From: Calditrichota bacterium
Lineage (GTDB): Bacteria > Zhuqueibacterota > Zhuqueibacteria > Zhuqueibacterales > Geothermadaptataceae
DNA: 14,043 nt
Assembly: GCA_008501545.1 (NCBI GenBank)
Contig: QQUM01000017.1
Span: forward strand, 1-14,043
Reading direction: 5' to 3'
Shown here: in pieces, positions 1 through 6,021 of the stretch
How positions within the stretch are numbered: position 1 is the stretch's first letter
Layout of the letters: each line of letters opens with the position of its first letter
The notes under the pieces: generated by a model
Database searches by the model: none
Told to the model about the DNA's origin: nothing
Seen by the model: the letters and a program-made list of their open reading frames with translations, nothing else
Translations under genes and position numbers: made by a program

Positions 1-3
1 TTG

Positions 4-40
4 AAAAGCCTTCCGGATTGTTAAAACCCGGAAGGCTTTT
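4..40. terminator. Perfect 13-bp intrinsic terminator hairpin, probably bidirectional
   Basis: AAAAGCCTTCCGG (4-16) is exactly complementary to CCGGAAGGCTTTT (28-40), with an 11-nt loop. Both arms end in an A4/T4 run, so either strand yields a GC-rich stem followed by U residues. It lies 27 bp past the stop codon of the minus-strand gene ending at 67 and is most likely that gene's terminator. It may also serve a convergent gene left of the window. Confidence 0.85.
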
Positions 41-66
41 ATTCTGAGTGTAACTATTTTTTCAAA

Positions 67-1329
67 TTACCTGAATGGTTTGGTTCTGGATATTTTTTTT
101 TCAATTCTCATTTTTCGTTTTTGCAGTGCAAGTACATAATCTTCCTCGAAATTCTTGCCTAATTCTACTCGAACTTGAATAAAATCCAAACATCTGTTCG
201 TCAGCTCAAGTGCTTTTTGATAATTTTTTAACCTGTGCTCGTAGTATTTTGCCAGCTCAATTGCAGGAGGAATGGCAAAGGGCAATTGCTCGATCAACTC
301 GAGCCAATGTTTTTCAGCAAGCAGCCATTCGTTGCGTCGTTTGTGCAGCATGCCGAGATTGAAGCGTATTTCAGCTCGTTCAAAATCAGTCACTGCTTTT
401 TGTTCTAATATGATTTGCATTCGGGTAATGGCCTGTTCCGCTTCATTCGTCGATTGCAGCAGGTTAACGATTCTTGTTTCGGTGTGGTTTTGTCCAGATA
501 GTTCAGGCGGATTGTTTAACTCGCACAAGTTTTGATTCAGGATGCCAATCAATGCTGCCATGGAAACGATATCCATCTGATTGTGATAGATGACTTTTTT
601 CAATTGGCTTGTCTCGAACGTACGCAGGTAGGTTTTGTATATTTCCGGGATTTCGTCGCCGGGAATATCGCCATCACGCTCGATATGCAAGAGGTTTCGC
701 TCAAGAGTGATGAGCGTGCAATTGCCAAAGTCATTTTTCCAGATGCGTCTTGCAGCATGAAGTACATCAAAGTGCTGCAGTAAGTCTATGGTTGGTCGCA
801 TTCGATTTTGGATGAATCGAGCCGTGAGAAGGGGAATATCGTAGGATTTGCCATTGTAACTTACGATTCCTGTGCGCTCGCTTAGTAGATTTTCCAGATA
901 GACGAGCAACGCCTGCTCATCACCCAGGCCCGGCATAAAAAGCAATTCAACAACAAATTCATTCAGTTGGAAATAACCAACTCCGACCAGGAAGGCATAC
1001 GTTCCACTGCTGCCGGTCAATCCGGTTGTTTCCGTATCGATAAACAAGGCTGAGCGAAAGGAAAAGTTGTCTTCCACCTTGTTCTTTGAAAGAATGGCGG
1101 CATTTTTACCTGGAATATCCCGCACTTGCTGCAGAATAGCCGATTCTGCGATTTCATTGAAAGTGACTCTCTTTATGATACGAATTATGTCTCCATGCGT
1201 CGACTCAATCAAACACCCGCCTAATTGATTTGCAATATATTTGTAGTCAGGGCCATGCATCGCCTGTGATTCAGTATGCAGTTTTTCCGGTGTTTTGTGC
1301 AGTATTCGTAATTTTTCTTTAATATTCAT
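67..1329 (-). CDS. YprB-type RNase H-like (DEDD) exonuclease-domain protein with C-terminal TPR-like repeats
   Basis: A predicted cytoplasmic nucleic-acid-processing protein of 420 residues. Numbering from the ATG at 1329, it has the three acidic motifs of a DEDD-type 3'-5' exonuclease fold of the YprB / RNase_H_2 family: FIDTETTGL (D98, E100), SYNGKSYDIPLL (D164) and YHNQMDIVSMAAL (H249, D253). The His-x3-Asp in the last motif suggests the DEDDh subtype. After about residue 320 the sequence becomes helical with TPR-like periodicity (FNLGMLHKRRNEWLLAEKHW, then AKYYEHRLKNYQKALEL), suggesting a protein-interaction tail. The frame stays open upstream to an ATG at 1425, but those 32 residues do not resemble the family, so I prefer the internal start MNIKEKL. 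The ribosome binding site there is weak, so the start is uncertain. Homologues often pair with a YprA-type helicase, but none is here. No biochemical substrate can be read from the sequence. Confidence 0.82.
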   Translation of the reverse strand: MNIKEKLRILHKTPEKLHTESQAMHGPDYKYIANQLGGCLIESTHGDIIRIIKRVTFNEIAESAILQQVRDIPGKNAAILSKNKVEDNFSFRSALFIDTETTGLTGSSGTYAFLVGVGYFQLNEFVVELLFMPGLGDEQALLVYLENLLSERTGIVSYNGKSYDIPLLTARFIQNRMRPTIDLLQHFDVLHAARRIWKNDFGNCTLITLERNLLHIERDGDIPGDEIPEIYKTYLRTFETSQLKKVIYHNQMDIVSMAALIGILNQNLCELNNPPELSGQNHTETRIVNLLQSTNEAEQAITRMQIILEQKAVTDFERAEIRFNLGMLHKRRNEWLLAEKHWLELIEQLPFAIPPAIELAKYYEHRLKNYQKALELTNRCLDFIQVRVELGKNFEEDYVLALQKRKMRIEKKISRTKPFR

Positions 1330-1456
1330 GTTCTTTTGATCACAAAAGGCGATTTTGATTACAAAGCCAACATTGTAAGTACGATTATGTAATGATTCGT
1401 TAAAAATATTGCAACTGGTGGGCATATATTGTCAGAACAAGAAAGTGGAATGCATA

Positions 1457-1485
1457 TTGCCCAAGGTGGTGCTTAACAATATATT
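1457..1485 (+). promoter_or_regulatory. Probable sigma70-type promoter for the secreted CTD protein
   Basis: TTGCCC (1457-1462), a 17-bp spacer, then TATATT (1480-1485). The -10 hexamer is the same as that of the efp promoter. Transcription would begin near 1492, giving a leader of about 40 nt before the ATG at 1534. The -35 matches consensus at only four of six bases. A 6-bp inverted repeat (CCCAAG 1460-1465 / CTTGGG 1493-1498) brackets the -10 region and could be an operator, but it is too short to be sure. Confidence 0.45.
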
Positions 1486-1533
1486 TACAAAACTTGGGTG
1501 AAGCAAAAGCAATTTTGCAAATAAATTATCAGG

Positions 1534-2334
1534 ATGATTTTAATTCTTGCAAGGAATTGTGGCTGGTTGTCGTTTTATATACTTTTCATTACATTGTTTG
1601 GATTTGTGCCAAGCTTTCATCTTTTAGCACAATCTGAAACCATATTCTGGGGGAAAATTTATGATCAGACATCAGGAATCGTATCGGCCGAACAGGTTGA
1701 TTTAAATTTATACACGACACATAGTCCGGATGTAATCTATAAACTGAATAATTTCGGTTGTGGATTCTACAACGAAATGGCCATATTTTGGGTAACCACT
1801 GGCAAGATTTCCAGTAATGATACTCTCATTCTCAAAATTCATAATTCCGTAACCACCGATTCGATCGTCACTGGCATCGTGCTTAAGGACGCACCTACAA
1901 GAATTATCAATCTTGGCGAATTTAGTTTCGATGGCAACCAGATTACAGATCATTTTCTCGTTTCACCCTTTCCCGATTCCAGTGGTTCCGGCGAAACAAC
2001 GCGTGTTGATAACCGGGATCATCTGAATGAAAAAGAACAGTACGTATCCCACGAACGTATCCAGCCATTTCCCAATCCTTTCAATCCTTCACTCCACAGA
2101 TTTATAACATTGCCAATTCCTTCGCATGCAAAAAGCCCGTTCCGCACGTATATCTATGATATTCATGGGACGCTTGTTTGGCGACATGACTTTCGATTTC
2201 ATGATTTAGGCAAAAGAGCAGTATTCTGGAATGGAAAAAATCTTCATGGACAGACCGTCGCGAGTGGTACATACATAAGCGTTATTCAGTCAGACACTTC
2301 CGATACTCGCGCTTTAATTACGTTGGTTCGATAG
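1534..2334 (+). CDS. Secreted protein of unknown function with a C-terminal type IX-style sorting domain
   Basis: I do not recognise the main domain. The 266-residue protein begins with an arginine-containing N-terminus and a hydrophobic stretch (about residues 11-31) ending FHLLAQ, a likely signal peptide cleaved near residue 33. Residues 37-135 look like a small beta-sandwich (GKIYDQ..SGIVSAEQVDL, then SNDTLILKI), of the kind common in secreted FCB proteins. A short polar linker follows. Residues 177-266 form a typical type A CTD / FlgD-Ig-like domain: QPFPNPFNP, TYIYDIHGTLV, FWNGKNLHGQTVASGTY and a final basic LITLVR. Such domains direct export and surface attachment through type IX-like systems. 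The ATG at 1534 has AGG directly against it, which is poor spacing. A TTG at 1567 with AAGGA 11 nt upstream is an alternative, but it would remove the only N-terminal charge. The gene stands alone and is divergent from the YprB-like gene. Confidence 0.78.
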   Translation: MILILARNCGWLSFYILFITLFGFVPSFHLLAQSETIFWGKIYDQTSGIVSAEQVDLNLYTTHSPDVIYKLNNFGCGFYNEMAIFWVTTGKISSNDTLILKIHNSVTTDSIVTGIVLKDAPTRIINLGEFSFDGNQITDHFLVSPFPDSSGSGETTRVDNRDHLNEKEQYVSHERIQPFPNPFNPSLHRFITLPIPSHAKSPFRTYIYDIHGTLVWRHDFRFHDLGKRAVFWNGKNLHGQTVASGTYISVIQSDTSDTRALITLVR

Positions 2335-2567
2335 GGGATTGCAGCCTCTGTTTCATTTTTGCTGCCATGTTTTCCAGGCGATATAGAGTGCATTTTCCAC
2401 TTGTCTAAAACTGAATGGAACGTTTCGTTGTAATCCGGTTGAAAGCTCATCTTTGAAGGACCTCATAACAACAGTGGAAAAATAATGCTGGATGAATCTG
2501 GGAGACAGTTAACCTGGCTGGACAATAAATTACTGAATTTAGAATTTTATGAAGCAACAGTAAGAAG

Positions 2568-2596
2568 TTGACTTTTTTCCCTTTTTCAATTATATT
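2568..2596 (+). promoter_or_regulatory. Strong sigma70-type promoter of the efp-accB-accC-gcvH operon
   Basis: TTGACT (2568-2573), exactly 17 bp, then TATATT (2591-2596): five of six consensus matches in each hexamer. The start site would be near 2603, leaving a 5' leader of about 110 nt before efp. No other good promoter is visible before accB, accC or gcvH, so this probably drives all four genes. Confidence 0.75.
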
Positions 2597-2663
2597 GACC
2601 AGCTTTGAGCGTGATGCTTTCGAAAAATGAAGAAAGACATGATTGCGGTAAGAAGTTTTGGCT

Positions 2664-2692
2664 ACTTTTTTTAATAGTAATCTAAAAAAAGT
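2664..2692 (+). repeat. Perfect 10-bp inverted repeat in the efp leader
   Basis: ACTTTTTTTA (2664-2673) and TAAAAAAAGT (2683-2692) are exact reverse complements separated by 9 nt. In RNA this forms an A/U-rich hairpin ending 12 nt before the GAGG ribosome binding site of efp. In DNA it could be a protein-binding palindrome. It lacks the GC stem of an intrinsic terminator. Its function is not known. Confidence 0.6.
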
Positions 2693-2713
2693 TTAATTTG
2701 TTTGAGGAAATAA

Positions 2714-3277
2714 ATGGCAAGCACAGCAGATTTTCGAACAGGTTTCACCTTTGAACTTGATGGTGGAGTCTGGTCAATTATAGACTTTCAACATGTGAAA
2801 ATGGGACGTGGTGGGGCGATTTGCCGTACGAAGTTAAAGAACGTCAAAACTGGACGTGTTCTGGAAAAAACTTTTCGTTCAGGCGAAAAGGTGAAAGATG
2901 TGATGGTGATGCGCCACAAGATGCAATTTCTCTATCGTTCCGGTGAAGCTTTTGTATTTATGGACAACGAAACTTACGAGCAGCTTGAAATATCTGATGA
3001 GTTGGTTGGTGATGCAGAAAAGTTCATGAAGGAAGGCGATGTCGTAGATATCATGCAGGTAGAATCAGAGCCTGTAGCTTTAGAACTTCCTATTTCGGTT
3101 GAATTAAAAATAACCCAGACAGATCCTGGTCTAAAAGGGGATACTGCTTCAGGAGGTGGTAAACCCGCTACACTGGAAACAGGTGCAGTCGTAACAGTTC
3201 CGTTATTTCTTTCGGAAGGTGAAGTTATTCGCGTTGATACGCGGACCGGGGCATACATCGAAAGAGTGAAATCCTGA
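2714..3277 (+). CDS. efp: Translation elongation factor P with an arginine at the functional loop tip
   Basis: EF-P binds between the ribosomal P and E sites and stimulates peptide-bond formation at consecutive prolines. The 187-residue length matches the family, and all three beta-barrel domains are present: an N-terminal KOW-like domain with QHVKMGRGGA and KLKNVKTGR, a middle domain (YRSGEAFVFMDNETYEQ), and the C-terminal signature SGGGKPATLETGAVVTVPLF. The residue that contacts the tRNA CCA end is R32 in the loop K-M-G-R-G-G. This is the arginine type known from Thermus and from rhamnosylated Pseudomonas EF-P, rather than the lysine type of E. coli. GAGG lies 6 nt before the ATG. It is first in a compact operon with accB 30 bp downstream, a common bacterial neighbourhood. 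Confidence 0.97.
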   Translation: MASTADFRTGFTFELDGGVWSIIDFQHVKMGRGGAICRTKLKNVKTGRVLEKTFRSGEKVKDVMVMRHKMQFLYRSGEAFVFMDNETYEQLEISDELVGDAEKFMKEGDVVDIMQVESEPVALELPISVELKITQTDPGLKGDTASGGGKPATLETGAVVTVPLFLSEGEVIRVDTRTGAYIERVKS

Positions 3278-3307
3278 CATTCGGATTGTAATTTACTTGG
3301 AGGCATA

Positions 3308-3805
3308 ATGACAGAAGATCAAATTCAACGATTAATCAAAATGGTTGAAAATGCAGATATAGCAGAACTTGAAGTCTCAAAATGGGGACGAAGGGTCAGA
3401 ATTTCCAAATACACAAATAACGCAGGTTATCAGGTGCACGCGCCACAACAGATACACGTTCCAATGCAAACTCCGGCAACGACACCTGCTGCTCCTGTAA
3501 CACAAGCTTCAGCGCCAGCTGAACAACCTGCTGCCAAAGAAACAGCTGTTTCGGAAGAAGTAAGTGGAGAAGAAATTAAATCACCAATGGTTGGCACATT
3601 TTATCGTTCTCCGGCACCTGAGGCTGACGCTTATGTCAATGTTGGCGATACGGTGAAGCAAGGACAGGTATTATGTATTATTGAAGCTATGAAATTAATG
3701 AACGAGGTGGAAGCCGAGTTTCCCTGTCGTATAGTAAAAATTCTCAATGATGATGGTCAGCCGGTTGAATACAATCAACCTTTATTTCTTGTTGAACGCA
3801 TTTAA
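3308..3805 (+). CDS. accB: Biotin carboxyl carrier protein of acetyl-CoA carboxylase
   Basis: This protein carries the biotin swinging arm that moves carboxylate from biotin carboxylase to the carboxyltransferase in the first committed step of fatty acid synthesis. It has 165 residues in the usual layout: an N-terminal region (1-50) starting [20 protein letters not shown], a Pro/Ala-rich flexible linker (about 52-80), and a biotinyl domain (about 90-165) with [17 protein letters not shown] and the biotinylation motif [10 protein letters not shown]129 is the modified lysine. GGAGG (3299-3303) precedes the ATG by 4 nt. It is followed directly by accC. The carboxyltransferase genes accA and accD are not in this window. 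BCCPs of propionyl-CoA-type carboxylases are related, but the long N-terminus and linker favour AccB. Confidence 0.96.
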   Translation: MTEDQIQRLIKMVENADIAELEVSKWGRRVRISKYTNNAGYQVHAPQQIHVPMQTPATTPAAPVTQASAPAEQPAAKETAVSEEVSGEEIKSPMVGTFYRSPAPEADAYVNVGDTVKQGQVLCIIEAMKLMNEVEAEFPCRIVKILNDDGQPVEYNQPLFLVERI

Positions 3806-3835
3806 AGCAAAAATCGGCTATAAAGGGAAATTGAT

Positions 3836-5170
3836 TTGAAAAAAGTACTTATTGCAAATCGGGGAGAAATTGCACTGCGAATAATTCGTGCGTGCAAAGA
3901 ACTTGGGATTCAGACGGTTGCAGTCTATTCGGAAGCAGATGTTGATTCATTGCATGTTCGCTTTGCTGATGAAGCCGTCTGTATAGGAGCGCCCGCCAGT
4001 AAAGATAGTTATCTTCTCATTCCACGTATAATTTCAGCAGCAGAAGTTACAAACGCGGATGCAATCCATCCCGGCTATGGGTTTCTGGCCGAAAATGCAG
4101 AATTTGCCGAGGTGACGAAATCCTGCAATATTAAATTTATCGGGCCCGAGCCGGACATGATTCGCAATTTGGGCGACAAAGCTTTTGCCAAAGCATCGAT
4201 GAAAAAAGCAAATGTCCCGACGATACCCGGTAGTGATGGTTTGGTCGAGAGCGTGAAAGATGCTGAAAAACTTGCGGAAGAAGCTGGCTATCCGGTGATC
4301 ATTAAAGCAACTGCAGGTGGTGGTGGACGTGGTATGCGTCTTGTCCGAAAAAAATCAGAGCTGGAAACCATGTTTAAGCAAGCCCGGCAGGAAGCCATGG
4401 TTGGATTTGGCAATCCGGGTGTATATTTGGAAAAATACTTTACACATGCCCGACATATTGAAGTACAAGTCATCGGCGATAGTTATGGGAATATCATCGC
4501 ATTGGGTGAACGGGAGTGTTCCATTCAACGCAAGCACCAAAAATTAATCGAAGAATCTCCGTCTCCAGTCGTTACTGAGGCTTTGCGGGAAGAAATGTGC
4601 GCTGCTGCCGTCCGTGGTGCCAAAGAAGTGAATTACCAGAGCGCTGGGACAATTGAGTTTTTGTTTCAGGATAATAAATACTATTTCATGGAAATGAATA
4701 CGCGGATTCAAGTTGAACATCCGGTTACTGAAACGGTGTTTGATATCGATTTAATTAAAGAACAGATTTTGGTGGCTGCAGGTGAGAAGCTTTCTTTTCA
4801 CAGTGATCAATTGAAACTGCGTGGTCATTCCATCGAATGTCGGATAAATGCTGAAGATCCCGATAATGGATTTCGCCCCAGCCCCGGCAAGATCGATACT
4901 TTTCACGTGCCCGGTGGTCCGGGTGTACGCGTTGATACCCATGCCTACGCTCAGTACGTAATTCCACCGTTCTACGATAGTTTGATTGCAAAGCTCATCG
5001 TGCACGGGAAAAATCGTATAGAGGCCATTGATCGAACAAAACGGGCACTCGATGAATTTATCGTTGAAGGCATTAAAACAACGATACCATTTCATCAAAA
5101 GGTTATGAAGAATGCTGCGTTTGTGAAAGGTGAGTTTGATACAACTTTTCTTGAAACCGAAAAGTTGTAA
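3836..5170 (+). CDS. accC: Biotin carboxylase subunit of acetyl-CoA carboxylase (TTG start)
   Basis: This subunit carboxylates the biotin on AccB using ATP and bicarbonate. The 444-residue length is normal. It has the N-terminal biotin carboxylase domain ([28 protein letters not shown]), the ATP-grasp core with glycine-rich loop GGGGRGM (161-167), K115 in GDKAFAK, the substrate-binding segment CSIQRKHQK (228-236) and the catalytic motif [15 protein letters not shown] (285-299, with R290). A C-terminal biotin carboxylase domain follows ([20 protein letters not shown]). All expected active-site residues look intact. The start is TTG at 3836, chosen because translation from it gives the canonical [13 protein letters not shown] and AAAGGGA lies 7 nt upstream. 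The gap from accB is only 30 bp. Confidence 0.97.
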   Translation: MKKVLIANRGEIALRIIRACKELGIQTVAVYSEADVDSLHVRFADEAVCIGAPASKDSYLLIPRIISAAEVTNADAIHPGYGFLAENAEFAEVTKSCNIKFIGPEPDMIRNLGDKAFAKASMKKANVPTIPGSDGLVESVKDAEKLAEEAGYPVIIKATAGGGGRGMRLVRKKSELETMFKQARQEAMVGFGNPGVYLEKYFTHARHIEVQVIGDSYGNIIALGERECSIQRKHQKLIEESPSPVVTEALREEMCAAAVRGAKEVNYQSAGTIEFLFQDNKYYFMEMNTRIQVEHPVTETVFDIDLIKEQILVAAGEKLSFHSDQLKLRGHSIECRINAEDPDNGFRPSPGKIDTFHVPGGPGVRVDTHAYAQYVIPPFYDSLIAKLIVHGKNRIEAIDRTKRALDEFIVEGIKTTIPFHQKVMKNAAFVKGEFDTTFLETEKL

Positions 5171-5227
5171 TATAGTTAGTAGGTTAGGTGAGTCGAAATT
5201 ATCCCAATTCGATCTGGAGGAAGAAAG

Positions 5228-5608
5228 ATGAATGTCCCTGGTAACTTGCGTTACACGGAAGATCATGAGTGGGTGTTGGTAGAAAATGGTGTTGCTACGA
5301 TTGGTATTACGGATTATGCGCAAAGTGAACTTGGCGATATTGTTTTTGTTGAATTGCCGGAACAAGAAGCTGAAACTGCTCAGGGAGAGCCTTTTGGCAC
5401 CATTGAAGCAGTAAAAGCTGTATCGGATCTGATTGCGCCTGTTTCCGGAGAAGTGACTGAAATCAATGAAGCGCTCGATGATGAACCTGAAGCTGTTAAT
5501 TCTGATCCGTATGGCACTGGCTGGATGATTAAGGTTAAGATGAGCGATGAGAGTGAAGTCGACAGCCTGTTGTCCCCGGAAAAATATTTGGAAATGATTG
5601 ATAATTAA
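5228..5608 (+). CDS. gcvH: Glycine cleavage system H protein (lipoyl carrier)
   Basis: GcvH shuttles the aminomethyl group on a lipoyl arm between the P, T and L proteins of the glycine cleavage complex, and in some bacteria it also serves lipoate relay. It has 126 residues, the family length. Motifs are [29 protein letters not shown], the lipoylation segment [12 protein letters not shown] (K63 modified), and [25 protein letters not shown] lies 7 nt before the ATG. It sits 57 bp after accC without an obvious promoter or terminator between them, so it is probably the last gene of the efp operon. No gcvP or gcvT is nearby. Confidence 0.97.
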   Translation: MNVPGNLRYTEDHEWVLVENGVATIGITDYAQSELGDIVFVELPEQEAETAQGEPFGTIEAVKAVSDLIAPVSGEVTEINEALDDEPEAVNSDPYGTGWMIKVKMSDESEVDSLLSPEKYLEMIDN

Positions 5609-5779
5609 CTATTTCTCATGAATATTATCGGATGTTATTTCGTTTAGATTTCTGCGAACAGCTCGTGCCGCACTTATATAAGGAACAATTTTTCCTGTCA
5701 GGAGTTTTTGCTTTAGAGCAGAATTAACTATTCGTTGAAATAATGACGATAAATTGTGAAAAGCGCCCCTGATTATTTC
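5609..5779. other. Left part of the 413-bp gap between gcvH and the PorV-like gene
   Basis: No gene or convincing terminator is visible here. AGGAA (5681-5685) / TTCCT (5692-5696) is only a 5-bp stem. The minus strand is free of stops from 5821 to 5612, but that frame contains no ATG, GTG or TTG start, so it is not called. The right part of the gap holds a promoter and a structured leader, listed separately. Confidence 0.5.
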
Positions 5780-5808
5780 TTGACATTTTAAAACTATTTC
5801 TATATTAT
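5780..5808 (+). promoter_or_regulatory. Strong sigma70-type promoter for the PorV-like gene and its leader
   Basis: A perfect TTGACA (5780-5785) is followed after 17 bp by TATTAT (5803-5808). TATATT (5801-5806) is an alternative -10 with a 15-bp spacer. Transcription would begin near 5815, giving an unusually long 5' leader of about 207 nt before the ATG at 6022. Confidence 0.7.
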
Positions 5809-5814
5809 TCAGCT

Positions 5815-6021
5815 CGTTATCTCAAGGAGAGTGCCTATTTTACGTTCGATACGGATTTAACTGGATAAATCAACTTTAAAAAAATCGCAATGCTTTGTTT
5901 GTCAAACAAAGCGCTATCCAAAATCCCAAATGGACGTATTATAAGTGTTTTTTATTCGAAACCGGATGCCAGTACACTTATTCACTGCGTTCGGTTTTTT
6001 TGTTTATTCTGGAGGTAAAGA
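5815..6021 (+). promoter_or_regulatory. Long structured 5' leader with attenuator-like terminator (candidate cis-regulatory RNA)
   Basis: The roughly 207-nt leader contains several complementary segments. GATTTA/TAAATC (5854-5859 with 5866-5871) can form a small hairpin. GCTTTGTTT/AAACAAAGC (5892-5900 with 5904-5912) forms a 9-bp hairpin. ATAC-GGATTT (5849-5858) can instead pair with AAATCC (5921-5926) and GTAT (5936-5939), closing a branched structure around the second hairpin. ATAAGTGT (5941-5948) is exactly complementary to ACACTTAT (5974-5981), which is the apical loop of the terminator-like hairpin. No known riboswitch class or T-box motif was recognised. If the terminator is not an attenuator, the same segment could encode a small RNA of about 190 nt. 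Confidence 0.4.
5959..6001 (+). terminator. Intrinsic-terminator-like hairpin just before the PorV-like start codon
   Basis: AAACCGGATGC (5959-5969) pairs with GCGTTCGGTTT (5987-5997) through 11 pairs including two G-U wobbles. With C5970 bulged, AGT/ACT (5971-5973 with 5984-5986) extends the stem around a 10-nt loop. The 3' arm runs into seven T residues (5995-6001). It ends 20 nt before the ATG at 6022, so transcripts from the promoter at 5780 must read through it to express the gene. Confidence 0.65.

Larger units (their letters stand above)
2335..2713. other. 379-bp intergenic region before efp
   Basis: No confident gene lies here. The right third holds the efp promoter and leader (listed separately). 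The left part has no convincing terminator for the preceding gene: GCAGC/GCTGC (2341-2365) is a short stem without a T-run. On the minus strand there is an ATG-initiated 37-codon frame (2466 down to 2353) whose translation looks protein-like (VPFSFRQVENALYIAWKTW). It has no ribosome binding site, so I leave it as a possibility only. Confidence 0.6.

Noticed and set aside
1330..1425. N-terminal extension of the YprB-like gene to the ATG at 1425
   Set aside because: The 32 extra residues do not look like the family, and the extension runs into the probable divergent promoter region; the internal ATG at 1329 gives a normal start.
2485..2571. 28-codon plus-strand ORF (MLDESGRQLTW...)
   Set aside because: It runs into the -35 box of the efp promoter, has only a weak ribosome binding site, and is matched by a competing minus-strand frame.
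4751..5365. 204-codon open frame on the minus strand
   Set aside because: It lies antisense to accC and gcvH, which have full family motifs; its translation is low-complexity and matches no family I know.
5681..5696. AGGAA/TTCCT hairpin as a terminator for gcvH
   Set aside because: The stem is only 5 bp and AT-rich, with no T-run after it.
5612..5821. 70-codon stop-free minus-strand frame ending next to the gcvH stop, reading protein-like (QRIVNSALKQKLLTGKI)
   Set aside because: It contains no ATG, GTG or TTG in frame and overlaps the strong plus-strand promoter at 5780-5808. A frame this long is expected by chance somewhere in the window.
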